DNA of 64,000 nt from Cellvibrionaceae bacterium (GTDB lineage: Bacteria; Pseudomonadota; Gammaproteobacteria; Pseudomonadales; Cellvibrionaceae), in contig JAGKWU010000003.1 in NCBI GenBank assembly GCA_021151695.1, positions 62,001 through 126,000 of the forward strand. Direction: 5' to 3'. This document shows positions 50,404 to 59,393 of this stretch, one piece after another. The notes under the pieces were generated by a model, which searched no databases, was not told the DNA's origin, and saw only the letters and a list, made by a program, of their open reading frames with translations. The translations under genes and the position numbers were made by a program. The stretch's first letter is position 1. Each line of letters starts with the position of its first letter.

Positions 50404-51432
50404 ATGAGTGAAGCAAGTACCAACCCAACCAACGCCCCTGCCGCGGTCCCCGTTAAAGCATCGCCACTGGCCGCCCTGAAAGTCGGAAAAATTTCCGCCT
50501 CAAAATGGCGTGAAATCGTGTTGGGTACCTTTATCCCCTGCGTGGGTCTGGTGATTTTTTTACTCTTCTGGCAAGTGGGCTCGCAAAGCATTAAAACGTC
50601 TTTGGGAACCTTCCCCGGGCCGAAGCAAGTTTATGAGCAAGCCGGCAATATGATTGTCGAATACAAAGAAGAAAAAGCGCGCGAAGCAGCCTTTTACGAG
50701 CGCCAGGCTAAACGCAATGAAGAGGCACTCAAGGCCGACCCCAACGCGGAAATTAAAAAGCGTGAATACAATGGTCGCCCCACCTTTTTTGAAAAAATTA
50801 AAACCAGCTTGGTTACTGTGTTGAGTGGATTTTTTATCGCCACCCTGATCGCCATACCCGTGGGCATCGTCATAGGTTTGAGCCAGCCGCTCTACCAGGC
50901 ATTTAACCCCATAATCCAGATTTTCAAACCTGTATCGCCACTGGCTTGGCTGCCGTTGATCACACTGGTCGTCAGCTCTGTGTATGTAAGCGATGCACCT
51001 ATGTTTTCCAAATCCTTCATCATCTCGTTGTTGACGGTAAGCCTCTGCTGCATGTGGCCCACCATGATTAACACCGCCGTTGGTGTTGCAGGTGTCAGTA
51101 AAGATCTGGTGAACGTGAGTCGCGTGTTGCGTTTGGGCTGGTTCACTCACGTGCGCAAAATTGTGTTGCCCTCATCTATTCCCATGATGTTTACCGGCCT
51201 GCGCCTGTCGCTGGGTATCGCCTGGATGGTATTGATCGCCGCTGAAATGCTGGCGCAAAACCCCGGCCTCGGCAAATTTGTGTGGGATGAATTCCAAAAC
51301 GGCTCTTCCGAATCCCTGAGTCGAATTTGCGTCGCGGTACTGACCATTGGCTTTATCGGCTTCGCGTTGGATCGCACACTCTTATTAATTCAAAGCTATG
51401 TTAACTGGGACAAATCAGCCGTAGTGCGTTAA
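50404..51432 (+). CDS. nrtB: Nitrate-type ABC transporter permease
   Basis: 342 aa. First helix at residues 38-58 (VLGTFIPCVGLVIFLLFWQV), then a charged, probably helical cytoplasmic or periplasmic insert (residues 80-125, rich in Lys/Glu), then the BPD permease core with helices and the coupling motif GVAGVSKDLVNVSRVLRLGW near residue 220. Partner of the NrtD ATPase. GGAGA precedes the ATG. Confidence 0.88.
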   Translation: MSEASTNPTNAPAAVPVKASPLAALKVGKISASKWREIVLGTFIPCVGLVIFLLFWQVGSQSIKTSLGTFPGPKQVYEQAGNMIVEYKEEKAREAAFYERQAKRNEEALKADPNAEIKKREYNGRPTFFEKIKTSLVTVLSGFFIATLIAIPVGIVIGLSQPLYQAFNPIIQIFKPVSPLAWLPLITLVVSSVYVSDAPMFSKSFIISLLTVSLCCMWPTMINTAVGVAGVSKDLVNVSRVLRLGWFTHVRKIVLPSSIPMMFTGLRLSLGIAWMVLIAAEMLAQNPGLGKFVWDEFQNGSSESLSRICVAVLTIGFIGFALDRTLLLIQSYVNWDKSAVVR

Positions 51433-51498
51433 TCAAGACCACAGTAAACACGCTTTCAAAACAGAATTTTCCGCACAGCGGACCAGAGGAAAAACATC

Positions 51499-52350
51499 AT
51501 GCCAGAATTACATTTGGAAATTTCGAAAGTAGGAATCGAGTTCCCCACACCACGCGGCCCTTTTTGTGCGCTGCAGGATGTAAACCTGAAAATTAACAAA
51601 GGTGAATTTGTTTCACTGATCGGTCACTCGGGTTGCGGTAAATCCACCGTGCTCAACATAGTTGCTGGCCTTTACCAAGCGACCACAGGCGGAGTGATGC
51701 TCAATGGCCGCGAAGTCAATGAGCCTGGCCCGGAGCGCGCGGTAGTATTTCAAAACCATTCTCTGTTGCCCTGGTTAACGGCGTATCAAAATGTTGAGCT
51801 GGGTGTGAAGCGCGTCTTCGCCGGCAAAAAAACCAAAGCGGAAATGCGCGAGTGGATTGAGCACAACCTTGAGTTGGTACACATGACCCACGCCATGCAC
51901 AAACGCCCGGACGAAATCTCTGGCGGTATGAAACAGCGCGTGGGCATCGCTCGCGCCCTGGCCATGGAGCCGCAAGTCTTATTGATGGACGAACCTTTCG
52001 GCGCGCTGGATGCACTCACTCGCGCGCACCTGCAAGATTCGCTAATGGAAATTCAAAATACCTTGGGCAACACCGTCATCATGATCACCCACGATGTTGA
52101 TGAAGCTGTATTGCTGTCAGATCGTATTGTGATGATGACTAACGGCCCAGCGGCAACTGTGGGCGAAATCCTCGATGTAAAACTGCCGCGCCCACGCAAT
52201 CGCCTGGAATTGGCTGACGATGCCGAATACAACGGCTACCGCACTGCCGTTCTGCGCTTCCTGTACGAGAAGCAAAAAAAAATTGAACCCATAGCCGCCA
52301 AGCGCGCCGAAAAAGCCGCCGAAAAAGAAAGCAACAAACAAGTCGCCTGA
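51499..52350 (+). CDS. nrtD: Nitrate-type ABC transporter ATP-binding protein
   Basis: 283 aa. Walker A GHSGCGKST at residues 43-51, Q-loop VVFQNHSLLPW, signature ISGGMKQRVGIARAL near residue 140, Walker B VLLMDEPFGALD, H-loop MITHDVDEA. A Lys/Glu/Ala-rich tail follows. It powers the NrtAB transporter. It lacks the extra NrtA-like domain of NrtC. AGAGGA precedes the ATG. A terminator follows directly. Confidence 0.9.
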   Translation: MPELHLEISKVGIEFPTPRGPFCALQDVNLKINKGEFVSLIGHSGCGKSTVLNIVAGLYQATTGGVMLNGREVNEPGPERAVVFQNHSLLPWLTAYQNVELGVKRVFAGKKTKAEMREWIEHNLELVHMTHAMHKRPDEISGGMKQRVGIARALAMEPQVLLMDEPFGALDALTRAHLQDSLMEIQNTLGNTVIMITHDVDEAVLLSDRIVMMTNGPAATVGEILDVKLPRPRNRLELADDAEYNGYRTAVLRFLYEKQKKIEPIAAKRAEKAAEKESNKQVA

Positions 52351-52370
52351 TTTCCGCTAGGTCCTGCATT

Positions 52371-52403
52371 GCCTCTACCCTTTATGGGTAGGGGCATTTT
52401 TTT
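52371..52403 (+). terminator. Terminator of nrtABD
   Basis: A 10-bp stem GCCTCTACCC / GGGTAGGGGC with one G-T pair, loop TTTAT, followed by A and seven T residues. It reaches the end of the convergent gene at 52402. Confidence 0.9.
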
Positions 52404-53028
52404 AATAATATTCTGGCCGGGTAGTTACGAAGTTACCTTTATTGTCTTTCATATCCAATATCCACCACTGTTCCATAGGGTCACCCTCTACAAAGCGCAT
52501 ATGGCCTGCGATATTAACCAACCTGACACCATCGGGATTAAGCATGGCCTGGATATAATCCTCTATATTTTTTGCCTCTTCGATAAACTCAAAGCCATCG
52601 TGCTCGAATTCAAAAATATAGCCCGCCTTTTCGCCTTGCGTTGGCACTAGCACATAATTTCCCGAGCGGGGAATTTCACCTATCACCAAACAACCATCAA
52701 TCCAGTCCGGCAGCAATTCCTCTCGTTCATCTTCGTCCAGGTTCTCCACCCAACCAACAAAACTATCCGCCAATTCTTCCCATTCATCTGGCGAACCTAT
52801 GTATAAGGCCGAGCATTCACTTGGCTGATGGTAGTAAAGACAAAGATTACCGAAGGTTTCATAAAAATCTTTTAACTTGCCTATGTCAGGAACATGGCTA
52901 TATACCTGTGGCGATTCATACCGATGACTAAATGGGAAGGTCTTTGTGAGATCCCGCTGAGTCATTTGCTGGCAAAGGAATTCGCCAGAGTGAGCATTTA
53001 CAGACTCCCTCAAATTCACAAGTTTCAT
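52402..53028 (-). CDS. SMI1/KNR4 (SUKH)-like protein
   Basis: 208 aa from the ATG at 53028, which has AAGGAG upstream; the frame opens at 53133. Acidic, cytosolic. PDEWEELADSFVGWVENLDED and DWIDGCLVIGEIPRSGNYVLVPTQGEKAGYIFEFEHDGFEF (in parts) show the W-x-x-x acidic and GNYVL...Y-F-HDG pattern of SUKH folds, many of which are immunity proteins to contact-dependent toxins. No toxin gene lies nearby, so it may be an orphan immunity gene. It follows the small zinc-ribbon gene by 41 bp on the same strand. Confidence 0.5.
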   Translation of the reverse strand: MKLVNLRESVNAHSGEFLCQQMTQRDLTKTFPFSHRYESPQVYSHVPDIGKLKDFYETFGNLCLYYHQPSECSALYIGSPDEWEELADSFVGWVENLDEDEREELLPDWIDGCLVIGEIPRSGNYVLVPTQGEKAGYIFEFEHDGFEFIEEAKNIEDYIQAMLNPDGVRLVNIAGHMRFVEGDPMEQWWILDMKDNKGNFVTTRPEYY

Positions 53029-53069
53029 TGCAGACGACTCCTTGAGCAATACCAATCTGTTCGTTATTT

Positions 53070-53294
53070 TTACTGTTTCCCCAACTGCTGACCACAGAAG
53101 GGACAAAATTGAATAAGAAATATATGCGAGCACATCACATCTCCAACATGATCTGCTTCACCGTGCCTCACTTCTGCCACGCCGGCGATCCACTCCTGCC
53201 GACAGATCCACGCATATTCCTCACTATCAACCTGGGAGTAAACAATTTTTATATCTGGAACAGAGTTTTCCAGGAATGAATGTATGATTTCCAT
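53070..53294 (-). CDS. Small zinc-ribbon protein of unknown function
   Basis: 74 aa from the ATG at 53294 (frame opens at 53315). It has an N-terminal helical part, a CRQEW segment, an HGEADHVGD segment, and a C-terminal rubredoxin-like knuckle FCPFCGQQL. Probably co-transcribed with the SUKH-like gene. Orphan in function; an immunity or adaptor role is only a guess. Confidence 0.5.
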   Translation of the reverse strand: MEIIHSFLENSVPDIKIVYSQVDSEEYAWICRQEWIAGVAEVRHGEADHVGDVMCSHIFLIQFCPFCGQQLGKQ

Positions 53295-53370
53295 AATCCT
53301 AATCGATAATGTCAAAAAATTTTTGGCATGTTATTCCTAAATTCGCGTTAACTCCATCAATAGCAGCAGA

Positions 53371-53398
53371 AGCCCCCAACGATTACTCGTTGAGGGCT
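53371..53398 (-). terminator. Hairpin after the diheme cytochrome gene
   Basis: A 12-bp stem with one mismatch (AGCCCCCAACGA / TCGTTGAGGGCT) and loop TTAC lies 24 bp after the stop at 53423. There is no T-run, so termination is uncertain. Confidence 0.4.
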
Positions 53399-53422
53399 AT
53401 CTATTTCAGCAGAAAAACGTGG

Positions 53423-54790
53423 TTATAAGACTCGTAGGAAAGTCACCAGATCTGCCTTCTCTTGCTTCTCCAGTTTTAACTCCAGCACCAAATTAAAAAA
53501 CTCAACCGTATCATCCAGCGTTAGCAGGCGATCATCGTGCAGATAAGGTGGCGAATCTTTAATACCGCGCAGGGGAAAGGTTTTTATGGGGCCGTCGGCA
53601 GAGGCTAAGCGACCATTGATCATGATCTCTTTAAAGAATCGCTCTGTTTTCAGGTTGTGCATTAAATTATCGGTGTAATACGGCGGCGTGTGGCAAGAGG
53701 AGCATTGGCCTTTGCCGAAAAATACCTCCTGCCCGCGCAGTTCACTTTCGCTCGCCATGGCGGGATTTAATTTACCAAACACATTTAATTTCGGCGCAGG
53801 GGGAAAATCCAACAACGCCTCAAACTCTGCCATAAAATGCACCTGACTAGCACGTTCAAGTACATTGGTACCTTTGCGCGCCGCATCGGCGGGAATACCA
53901 TCAAAATAAGCAGCGCGTTGTTCAAACTCGGTAAAATCCTCCACCGTTTTTAATGCACGTTGGGACCCAAACAAACGCTGGATATTAACGCCGCGCAAGC
54001 TCGGTGTATCAATACGGTGACGATGTTCGTTGGGCCGAATATCACCCACCGTATGGGTTGCCGCAGTAGTATGCCCATTCGCATGGCAATCCAGACAGGC
54101 AACCCCCTCGTGTGGTTTTACACTGCGCCTATCATCGGTAACATTGAATTGCTGCTGCGGAAATGGCGTGACCAGCAAACGTAAACCCTCCAGCTGTTTA
54201 GGATTGAGGATATCCTTAAACAAATCATAAAAATTCATCAGGGTTACCAATTGACCTTTAGAAACGTCGCCAAGGTCAGGCCGTGTAGTCAGATAGATAG
54301 GCGCGGGAAATTCCGGCAAGAAGTGATCGGGAAAATCAAAATCCAGATCAAAACGTGTAAGGTCACGGCCTGTTTGTTTTTTTGTTTCATCAATGAGAAA
54401 TTTCGGAAAAACCATGCCACCAGCTTCATGATGCGGATGCGGCAAGGGGAAAAATCCCGCCGGCCATAGCCCTTTATTTTTAATATCATCCGGCGTTAAA
54501 GCTGCCAATTTTTCCCAGCTGGTACCTTCGGGTAACTTTACCCTCACTCCATCCTGCAACGCTTTGCCGCGCGACATAGTCACGCCCTTCACAGGCTTAT
54601 TAGAAAGATCATAACGCGAGCTGAGTAAATCCTGCTGTCGCTTGGAAAATTTTGGTTTTTCGGCCTGGGTACGTTTTATCACGGAAGAAATATCTTCTTC
54701 CTCGGCAGCGTTGGCAACGCCACCAAAACACAGCAGGTTCACCAACACGCTTACCAAAAAATACAGGGGATATCGCATAACAGGGTTCAT
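53423..54790 (-). CDS. Exported diheme cytochrome c protein
   Basis: 455 aa. Signal peptide (residues 1-28, ending GVANAA). Two c-type heme sites: CLDCH near residue 232 and CSSCH near residue 367, with a possible distal Met/His among HRHRIDTPSLRGV and FPLRGIKDSPPYLHDDR. The second half resembles the cytochrome c peroxidase/MauG superfamily (LRGIKDSPPYLHDDRLLTLDDTVEFF in part). Electron donor and substrate unknown. AAGGAG precedes the ATG. Transcribed alone. Confidence 0.75.
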   Translation of the reverse strand: MNPVMRYPLYFLVSVLVNLLCFGGVANAAEEEDISSVIKRTQAEKPKFSKRQQDLLSSRYDLSNKPVKGVTMSRGKALQDGVRVKLPEGTSWEKLAALTPDDIKNKGLWPAGFFPLPHPHHEAGGMVFPKFLIDETKKQTGRDLTRFDLDFDFPDHFLPEFPAPIYLTTRPDLGDVSKGQLVTLMNFYDLFKDILNPKQLEGLRLLVTPFPQQQFNVTDDRRSVKPHEGVACLDCHANGHTTAATHTVGDIRPNEHRHRIDTPSLRGVNIQRLFGSQRALKTVEDFTEFEQRAAYFDGIPADAARKGTNVLERASQVHFMAEFEALLDFPPAPKLNVFGKLNPAMASESELRGQEVFFGKGQCSSCHTPPYYTDNLMHNLKTERFFKEIMINGRLASADGPIKTFPLRGIKDSPPYLHDDRLLTLDDTVEFFNLVLELKLEKQEKADLVTFLRVL

Positions 54791-55095
54791 AGTTTTACTC
54801 CTTTAAATGCGGTGATTGGCCACAGCTATGCGCATAAAACATCGGGCAAGCCGAAAGCCTACGATAAGGTCGTATATGCGTAAGATTGCATCCGGAAAAT
54901 AATGACGACCTTCAATGGTCGGTTGATGAGGAAGGCGAAACGGCAAAGATGGTTTTATCCACCCTAAAAATCTCTACCGTAACCGATACTAGAGTATGAC
55001 TGCTTCAACCGGCTAACAATAGAAAATAGATTGTTATTATTTATACATTCGAACAAAAATACTTATAAGTCGCAGCAATCTGCAAAGCGAAACCG
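54791..55095. other. Intergenic region without visible gene
   Basis: 305 bp separating the cytochrome gene from the DUF7662-like gene. No ORF with a ribosome site, no repeat and no clear promoter were seen. Confidence 0.5.
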
Positions 55096-55377
55096 CTATT
55101 GAATTGAAGAAGAACGAATAAATTTTGCCCAGCCCGCCTGCTGATCAAACTCTATAACCTGCCACCCATGATTCAGCCAAGCGGTCCGATGGCTCTGAAT
55201 TTTTGGTTGAACATTCGTCCACCAGGTATCCAATTTAGTCGCAGAAGCTGGCAGCTTTGTACCTAAAATTTCTTCAACCTGATCAAAGGTCAAGGTGAGT
55301 TGCTTTAACGAAGCGGGCTGGTCGCGAAACCAATCATCCAGCGGTAGATATTTAGTAAATTCTGGTTGCTTGGACAT
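55096..55377 (-). CDS. Small DUF7662-like protein
   Basis: 93 aa, cytosolic. It contains TFDQVEEILGTKLPASATKLDTWW and AWLNHGWQVIEFD (in parts), the pattern of DUF7662: a short helix-turn region followed by W-rich strands. Function unknown. AGGGGA precedes the ATG. It diverges from the flavin reductase-like gene. Confidence 0.65.
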   Translation of the reverse strand: MSKQPEFTKYLPLDDWFRDQPASLKQLTLTFDQVEEILGTKLPASATKLDTWWTNVQPKIQSHRTAWLNHGWQVIEFDQQAGWAKFIRSSSIQ

Positions 55378-55550
55378 TAAAAAATCCCCTAAGACCTATT
55401 CGGCAATATCAATCACAATAAAGCGAAGCGGCACTTATGGTTTCAATTTTTTATGCGTATTATAGAAACGCCCTTCGCTCATCCTTTTTCTGCAAGCAAC
55501 CTTATACTGAAATTACACCAGATGCACTATCGATAAATGGTAAACCAATA

Positions 55551-56120
55551 ATGAATCACATAGCCGCCGTTCCGCTGGATAAAGCTTATCGCCTCATTAA
55601 TCACGGCCCTACCGTTTTGGTGTCAGCGCATCACGATGGAATCAATAACGTCATGGCCGCATCCTGGGCTTGCGCATTGGACTATGCACCTCCCAAGGTA
55701 ACCATTGTGCTGGATAAACATGCAAAAACTCGTGAACTTATTGAAGATGGCGGCAGGTTTGTAATTCAAGTTCCTACCGTCGCGCAAATACAAATGACTT
55801 ACGATGTGGGCCAACACAGTTTGGGAAACGAGCCGGATAAATTGGTACGTTATGGCGTGGAATTATTCAACATGCCGGGTTCTGATTTGCCATTGGTTGC
55901 CGGTTGCTCGGCATGGCTTGCCTGCAAATTGATTCGCGAGCCACACAACCAAAACACCTACGATTTATTTATCGGTGAGGTGACAGCGGCCTGGGCAGAC
56001 ACAAGAGTATTTAAAGACGGACACTGGCAATTTGAACATGCAGAGGCATCCTTAAGAAGCCTGCACTACATAGCCGGCGGGCATTTTTACGCGATTGGTG
56101 ACGCGCTGTCAGTTAAATAA
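55551..56120 (+). CDS. Flavin reductase-like protein
   Basis: 189 aa. Split-barrel FMN-binding fold: GPTVLVSAHHDGINNVMAASWACAL in pieces near residue 20, PPKVTIVLDKHAKTRELIE near residue 48, FVIQVPTVAQI and a C-terminal HYIAGGHFYAIGD. These match the flavin reductase (FlaRed) family. It might supply reduced flavin to flavin-dependent enzymes, but it is 20 kb from the halogenases. The frame opens at 55437; the ATG at 55551 starts the fold, though its ribosome site is weak. Confidence 0.8.
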   Translation: MNHIAAVPLDKAYRLINHGPTVLVSAHHDGINNVMAASWACALDYAPPKVTIVLDKHAKTRELIEDGGRFVIQVPTVAQIQMTYDVGQHSLGNEPDKLVRYGVELFNMPGSDLPLVAGCSAWLACKLIREPHNQNTYDLFIGEVTAAWADTRVFKDGHWQFEHAEASLRSLHYIAGGHFYAIGDALSVK

Positions 56121-56152
56121 CCGTTACTCATCTGTTTTATTTTTATGGAAAG

Positions 56153-56578
56153 CTATGCACTCAACGTGATAAGGCAAAGAACAAACAATGCCAGATTAGC
56201 GATCAACCCTATCAGAAAAAAGTAAGTTCTCGGGCTGGGATTCCGCTCTGTTGCGATAAAGTAGTACAGCAACATATGAAGAATCCGGGCTGCGACAAAA
56301 GTCCAAATAAATGTCGCCGTCCAAAAAGCAGAGGCACCAATCAACACCGCCAGAAAGCAGGTGCCCAACATGGCAGGTATATTTTCCAAGGTGTTCATAT
56401 AAGTGCGGTGAGCACGAAATACAAAGGACTCATGCCCCAAGGCCGGGTCAATTTTACCGGGAATTGCCCCCGCCTGAGAGGTCTTTGCCTTGGTTGCAAT
56501 AAGCCACTGAACAATCAACAGAGCGATAATGCATGCAATACCCCAAAAAACTGCTACATAATTTCCCATAAAATTCAT
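56153..56578 (-). CDS. MAPEG-family membrane protein
   Basis: 141 aa with four helices. DPALGHESFVFRAHRTYMNTLENIPAML in parts near residues 44-70 is the MAPEG signature (RAHRTYMNTLENIP). Eukaryotic members are glutathione transferases; the bacterial ones are mostly uncharacterised. A GTG at 56590 is in frame, but the ATG at 56578 has GGTAG upstream. Confidence 0.82.
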   Translation of the reverse strand: MNFMGNYVAVFWGIACIIALLIVQWLIATKAKTSQAGAIPGKIDPALGHESFVFRAHRTYMNTLENIPAMLGTCFLAVLIGASAFWTATFIWTFVAARILHMLLYYFIATERNPSPRTYFFLIGLIANLALFVLCLITLSA

Positions 56579-56624
56579 TTTTTCTACCACTATCGACCTA
56601 TCGTTTTAATCAAATAACCCTACA

Positions 56625-59291
56625 TCAACTAGACAATCTTAAGCAGTATTGACCCCTGCCGTTTCGTTTGGCCTCGTAAAGCGCATCATCAGCAATAGAC
56701 AATAAATTTTCAGCACTAGTGCCATCAGGTTTTGCACGAAACGCTATGCCTATACTGGTTTGAAGCTGTAAGGTCGCCGTTTTCAAATCAAGCGGTGCTT
56801 TCACCCTATCCAGGATTTTTTGCGCGATAGTTTTCGCATCACCTTCCTTCACACCTTCAACGAGAATTAAAAACTCATCGCCGGCGTAGCGCGCCACTAT
56901 ATCAATTTCACGCAATCCCTGGCGAAGCCGGGCGGCAAATTCACGCAACACATCATCACCCAAGGCGTGCCCATAGGTGTCATTGATAGCCTTGAAATGG
57001 TCGAGATCCAAATAAAATAATACAACCGACTCATTGCTGCGCTGGCTTTTTAGCAGAGCCTCATTCAAACGCTCAAGAAAATAACGACGATTGATTAACC
57101 CCGTGAGTGCATCATGTCTCGCCAGGTGAATTAACTGCTGCTCAAAGAGTTTATTGGGTGTAATGTCCGAGCTAAGTGCATATACACCACACACTGTGCC
57201 GTCTCGCCACTCGGGAATATAAGTCGTTTGCAGGTAGCGGATGGTTTCCAAAAACTCCATCTTCATTTCAAATTTGACAGTTTCACCTGCGTAGGCCCGA
57301 TCAAGCTGAAGCTTTCGCTGTTCATACACGCTATCACTTACCACCTTGCTAACATGTTGCCCAAGGCAATCTTCCGAGCGAACGCCCAACCACTTTTCGA
57401 AAGTCGCGTTTGCAAAATCAAAGCACCGATTTTCGTTTAAATGAGAGATGAGTACCGGCAAGTTATCAGCGATAGCCTTTAAGCGCTTTTCACTCGCCGC
57501 CTGTTTTGATTCAGCTGCTTTGCGCGCTGTTATGTCAGTCACCATGACATAAAACCCGAGTACGACACCATCATCGGCAATATCGGGAATGTAATCCGTC
57601 ATGACATAAATTGTTCTGTCCGCCAGCACGCCCTCTCGCTCAAAATGAACAGGCTCTCCCTTTAAAACATCCTCAAGCTTGTGCTTTATCGTTTCATAAG
57701 CCGTATTACCCAAAACCTCCTGCACATGTCGACCAATCATCCACTGAGGATCAATCCCCAACATGGTTCTATAGGCTTCGTTGGCGAAGCGGTATTTAAG
57801 ATCTTGATCAACATAACCAATCAATGCCGGTAAATTATCGGTGATCAAACGTAGCCGCCGTTCGCTGGCAATTAATAATTGCTGGCTGCGACGACGCTCG
57901 GATACATCGTGAATAAACGCGTTGGCAATATAATGTGACCCAGTCCAACTGGCCGATACCGATAACTCCACAGGAACAGTGCTTCCATCGCGGCGCAGCG
58001 CTTCAACTTCAACACGCACGCCGATAATGGCGCCCATACCGGTTCGCTGAAACGCGGCCCAGCCTCGCCGGTGAGCCTCACGTTGGGCCTCGGGAATAAT
58101 TAATTTGTCGAGTTCCTGCCCTATGGCTTCGTCAGCTCGCCAACCAAAAAGTATTTCCGCCTGACGGTTCCACTCTGTGATAGTGCCCTCAATCCCCACA
58201 GATACAAATGCATCCTGCGAGCTCTCAACGATCGCTTTAATACGCGTCGCTGTTGCGGTGAGCTTTTCCAGGTTGTGCGCACGCTCATCAAGCATTCGCT
58301 CCCTCTCAAGGGCCGCCTGTTTCTGAGCAATACCCAAGCCGATAAATCCCGCCATAAGCTCCAGGGTTTGCATATCGCGCTGCACAAAATGACGCGGGTT
58401 GGGGCTCATAATTTTCAAAACACCTACCGCTTTCCCCTCGCCCCACAGCGGCGCTACTATCATGGATCGCACGCCAATGCGTCGGCAGGCAGCGCGATCA
58501 ACACGACCATCCGTTTCTGTATCCTCACAAAAAAGTGACCGCTTGAGTTCAACGCAATAGCCCGACAAACTGTTATCGCGGCTCAACCTTAACCCCACGA
58601 AGTTTGCGGCCAGCCCGGAGCCCGACATATAAACCATTTCATTGCCATCAACCAGTTCGACCACGCTTCCTGACCCACCGGTTAACAGATCAAGTTTGAC
58701 AACTATGTAATTGTAAAAATTTTCCAGGTTGAACTCGGGCAAAAACAATTCAGCTTGGGTTTTTGCAATTTCTTCGAGTCGCCAGGCATCCAAATGCAAA
58801 TTTTGAATCACATCGCGCGCGCGATGTAATTCATGCTCCAGAGAGTCCAGATTCGTCTTTAGATTTTCAGGGACCTGTTCCCATTCAGGTGAGCGCTGCC
58901 AGCTGGCAGCGACAGGTGACTCGAGCAACGTGGCAATAAAAATCCACTGCACCAACACATGGGCATCGTCAAACACGGGATTAGCGGAGATGTGGTAGCT
59001 GCGTTTTTCAGTCGTTCGCTTGGAAGTGAGGCGGCACTCAAAATTGTATGCCGCCCCCTCCACAGATTTGGTGGCCCACAACGCGGTGATGGGCGCCCTA
59101 TCCTCAATATCGATTATATGGAGCCACTCCAATGAGCCCATTTCCGCAATATCAATGCCGGTAAAATCCAGCCAATGCTTATTCGCAAAATCCAGGGTTC
59201 CGTAATTGGATACCACCCAAACCGGGTCTGAGATGGTATCGGCCAGTGCGGAAAAGAGGCGGTAAGCCGGGTTGATGAGGCTTGTAAACAT
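56625..59291 (-). CDS. PAS/GAF/GGDEF diguanylate cyclase
   Basis: 888 aa, soluble. PAS 1 (residues 12-125), GAF (about 185-325), PAS 2 (about 350-470, ending DVSERRRSQ), PAS 3 (about 478-600, ending DITARKAAE), PAS 4 (about 605-720, ending DITPNK), GGDEF (about 725-885). The active site reads AGDEF in ARYAGDEFLIL, and the inhibitory I-site RxxD is present five residues upstream (REID). HDALTGLINRRYFL starts the domain. It probably makes c-di-GMP; the Gly to Ala change is tolerated in several active cyclases. No EAL domain. Confidence 0.9.
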   Translation of the reverse strand: MFTSLINPAYRLFSALADTISDPVWVVSNYGTLDFANKHWLDFTGIDIAEMGSLEWLHIIDIEDRAPITALWATKSVEGAAYNFECRLTSKRTTEKRSYHISANPVFDDAHVLVQWIFIATLLESPVAASWQRSPEWEQVPENLKTNLDSLEHELHRARDVIQNLHLDAWRLEEIAKTQAELFLPEFNLENFYNYIVVKLDLLTGGSGSVVELVDGNEMVYMSGSGLAANFVGLRLSRDNSLSGYCVELKRSLFCEDTETDGRVDRAACRRIGVRSMIVAPLWGEGKAVGVLKIMSPNPRHFVQRDMQTLELMAGFIGLGIAQKQAALERERMLDERAHNLEKLTATATRIKAIVESSQDAFVSVGIEGTITEWNRQAEILFGWRADEAIGQELDKLIIPEAQREAHRRGWAAFQRTGMGAIIGVRVEVEALRRDGSTVPVELSVSASWTGSHYIANAFIHDVSERRRSQQLLIASERRLRLITDNLPALIGYVDQDLKYRFANEAYRTMLGIDPQWMIGRHVQEVLGNTAYETIKHKLEDVLKGEPVHFEREGVLADRTIYVMTDYIPDIADDGVVLGFYVMVTDITARKAAESKQAASEKRLKAIADNLPVLISHLNENRCFDFANATFEKWLGVRSEDCLGQHVSKVVSDSVYEQRKLQLDRAYAGETVKFEMKMEFLETIRYLQTTYIPEWRDGTVCGVYALSSDITPNKLFEQQLIHLARHDALTGLINRRYFLERLNEALLKSQRSNESVVLFYLDLDHFKAINDTYGHALGDDVLREFAARLRQGLREIDIVARYAGDEFLILVEGVKEGDAKTIAQKILDRVKAPLDLKTATLQLQTSIGIAFRAKPDGTSAENLLSIADDALYEAKRNGRGQYCLRLSS

Positions 59292-59359
59292 GGGGCGACC
59301 TGTAGACTTTTTTTAAGTCTAGACCAAGCCATAGCAGAAGCGCTTAAAGACACCGCTGC

Positions 59360-59380
59360 AGCAGCCACTCTGTGGCTGCT
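59360..59380 (-). terminator. Hairpin after the czcA-like gene
   Basis: Perfect 9-bp stem AGCAGCCAC / GTGGCTGCT with loop TCT, 13 bp after the stop at 59394. No T-run follows on the minus strand. A second stem, TAGACTT / AAGTCTA (59303-59321), lies nearer the GGDEF gene. Confidence 0.4.
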
Positions 59381-59393
59381 CATCCAGATTAAG

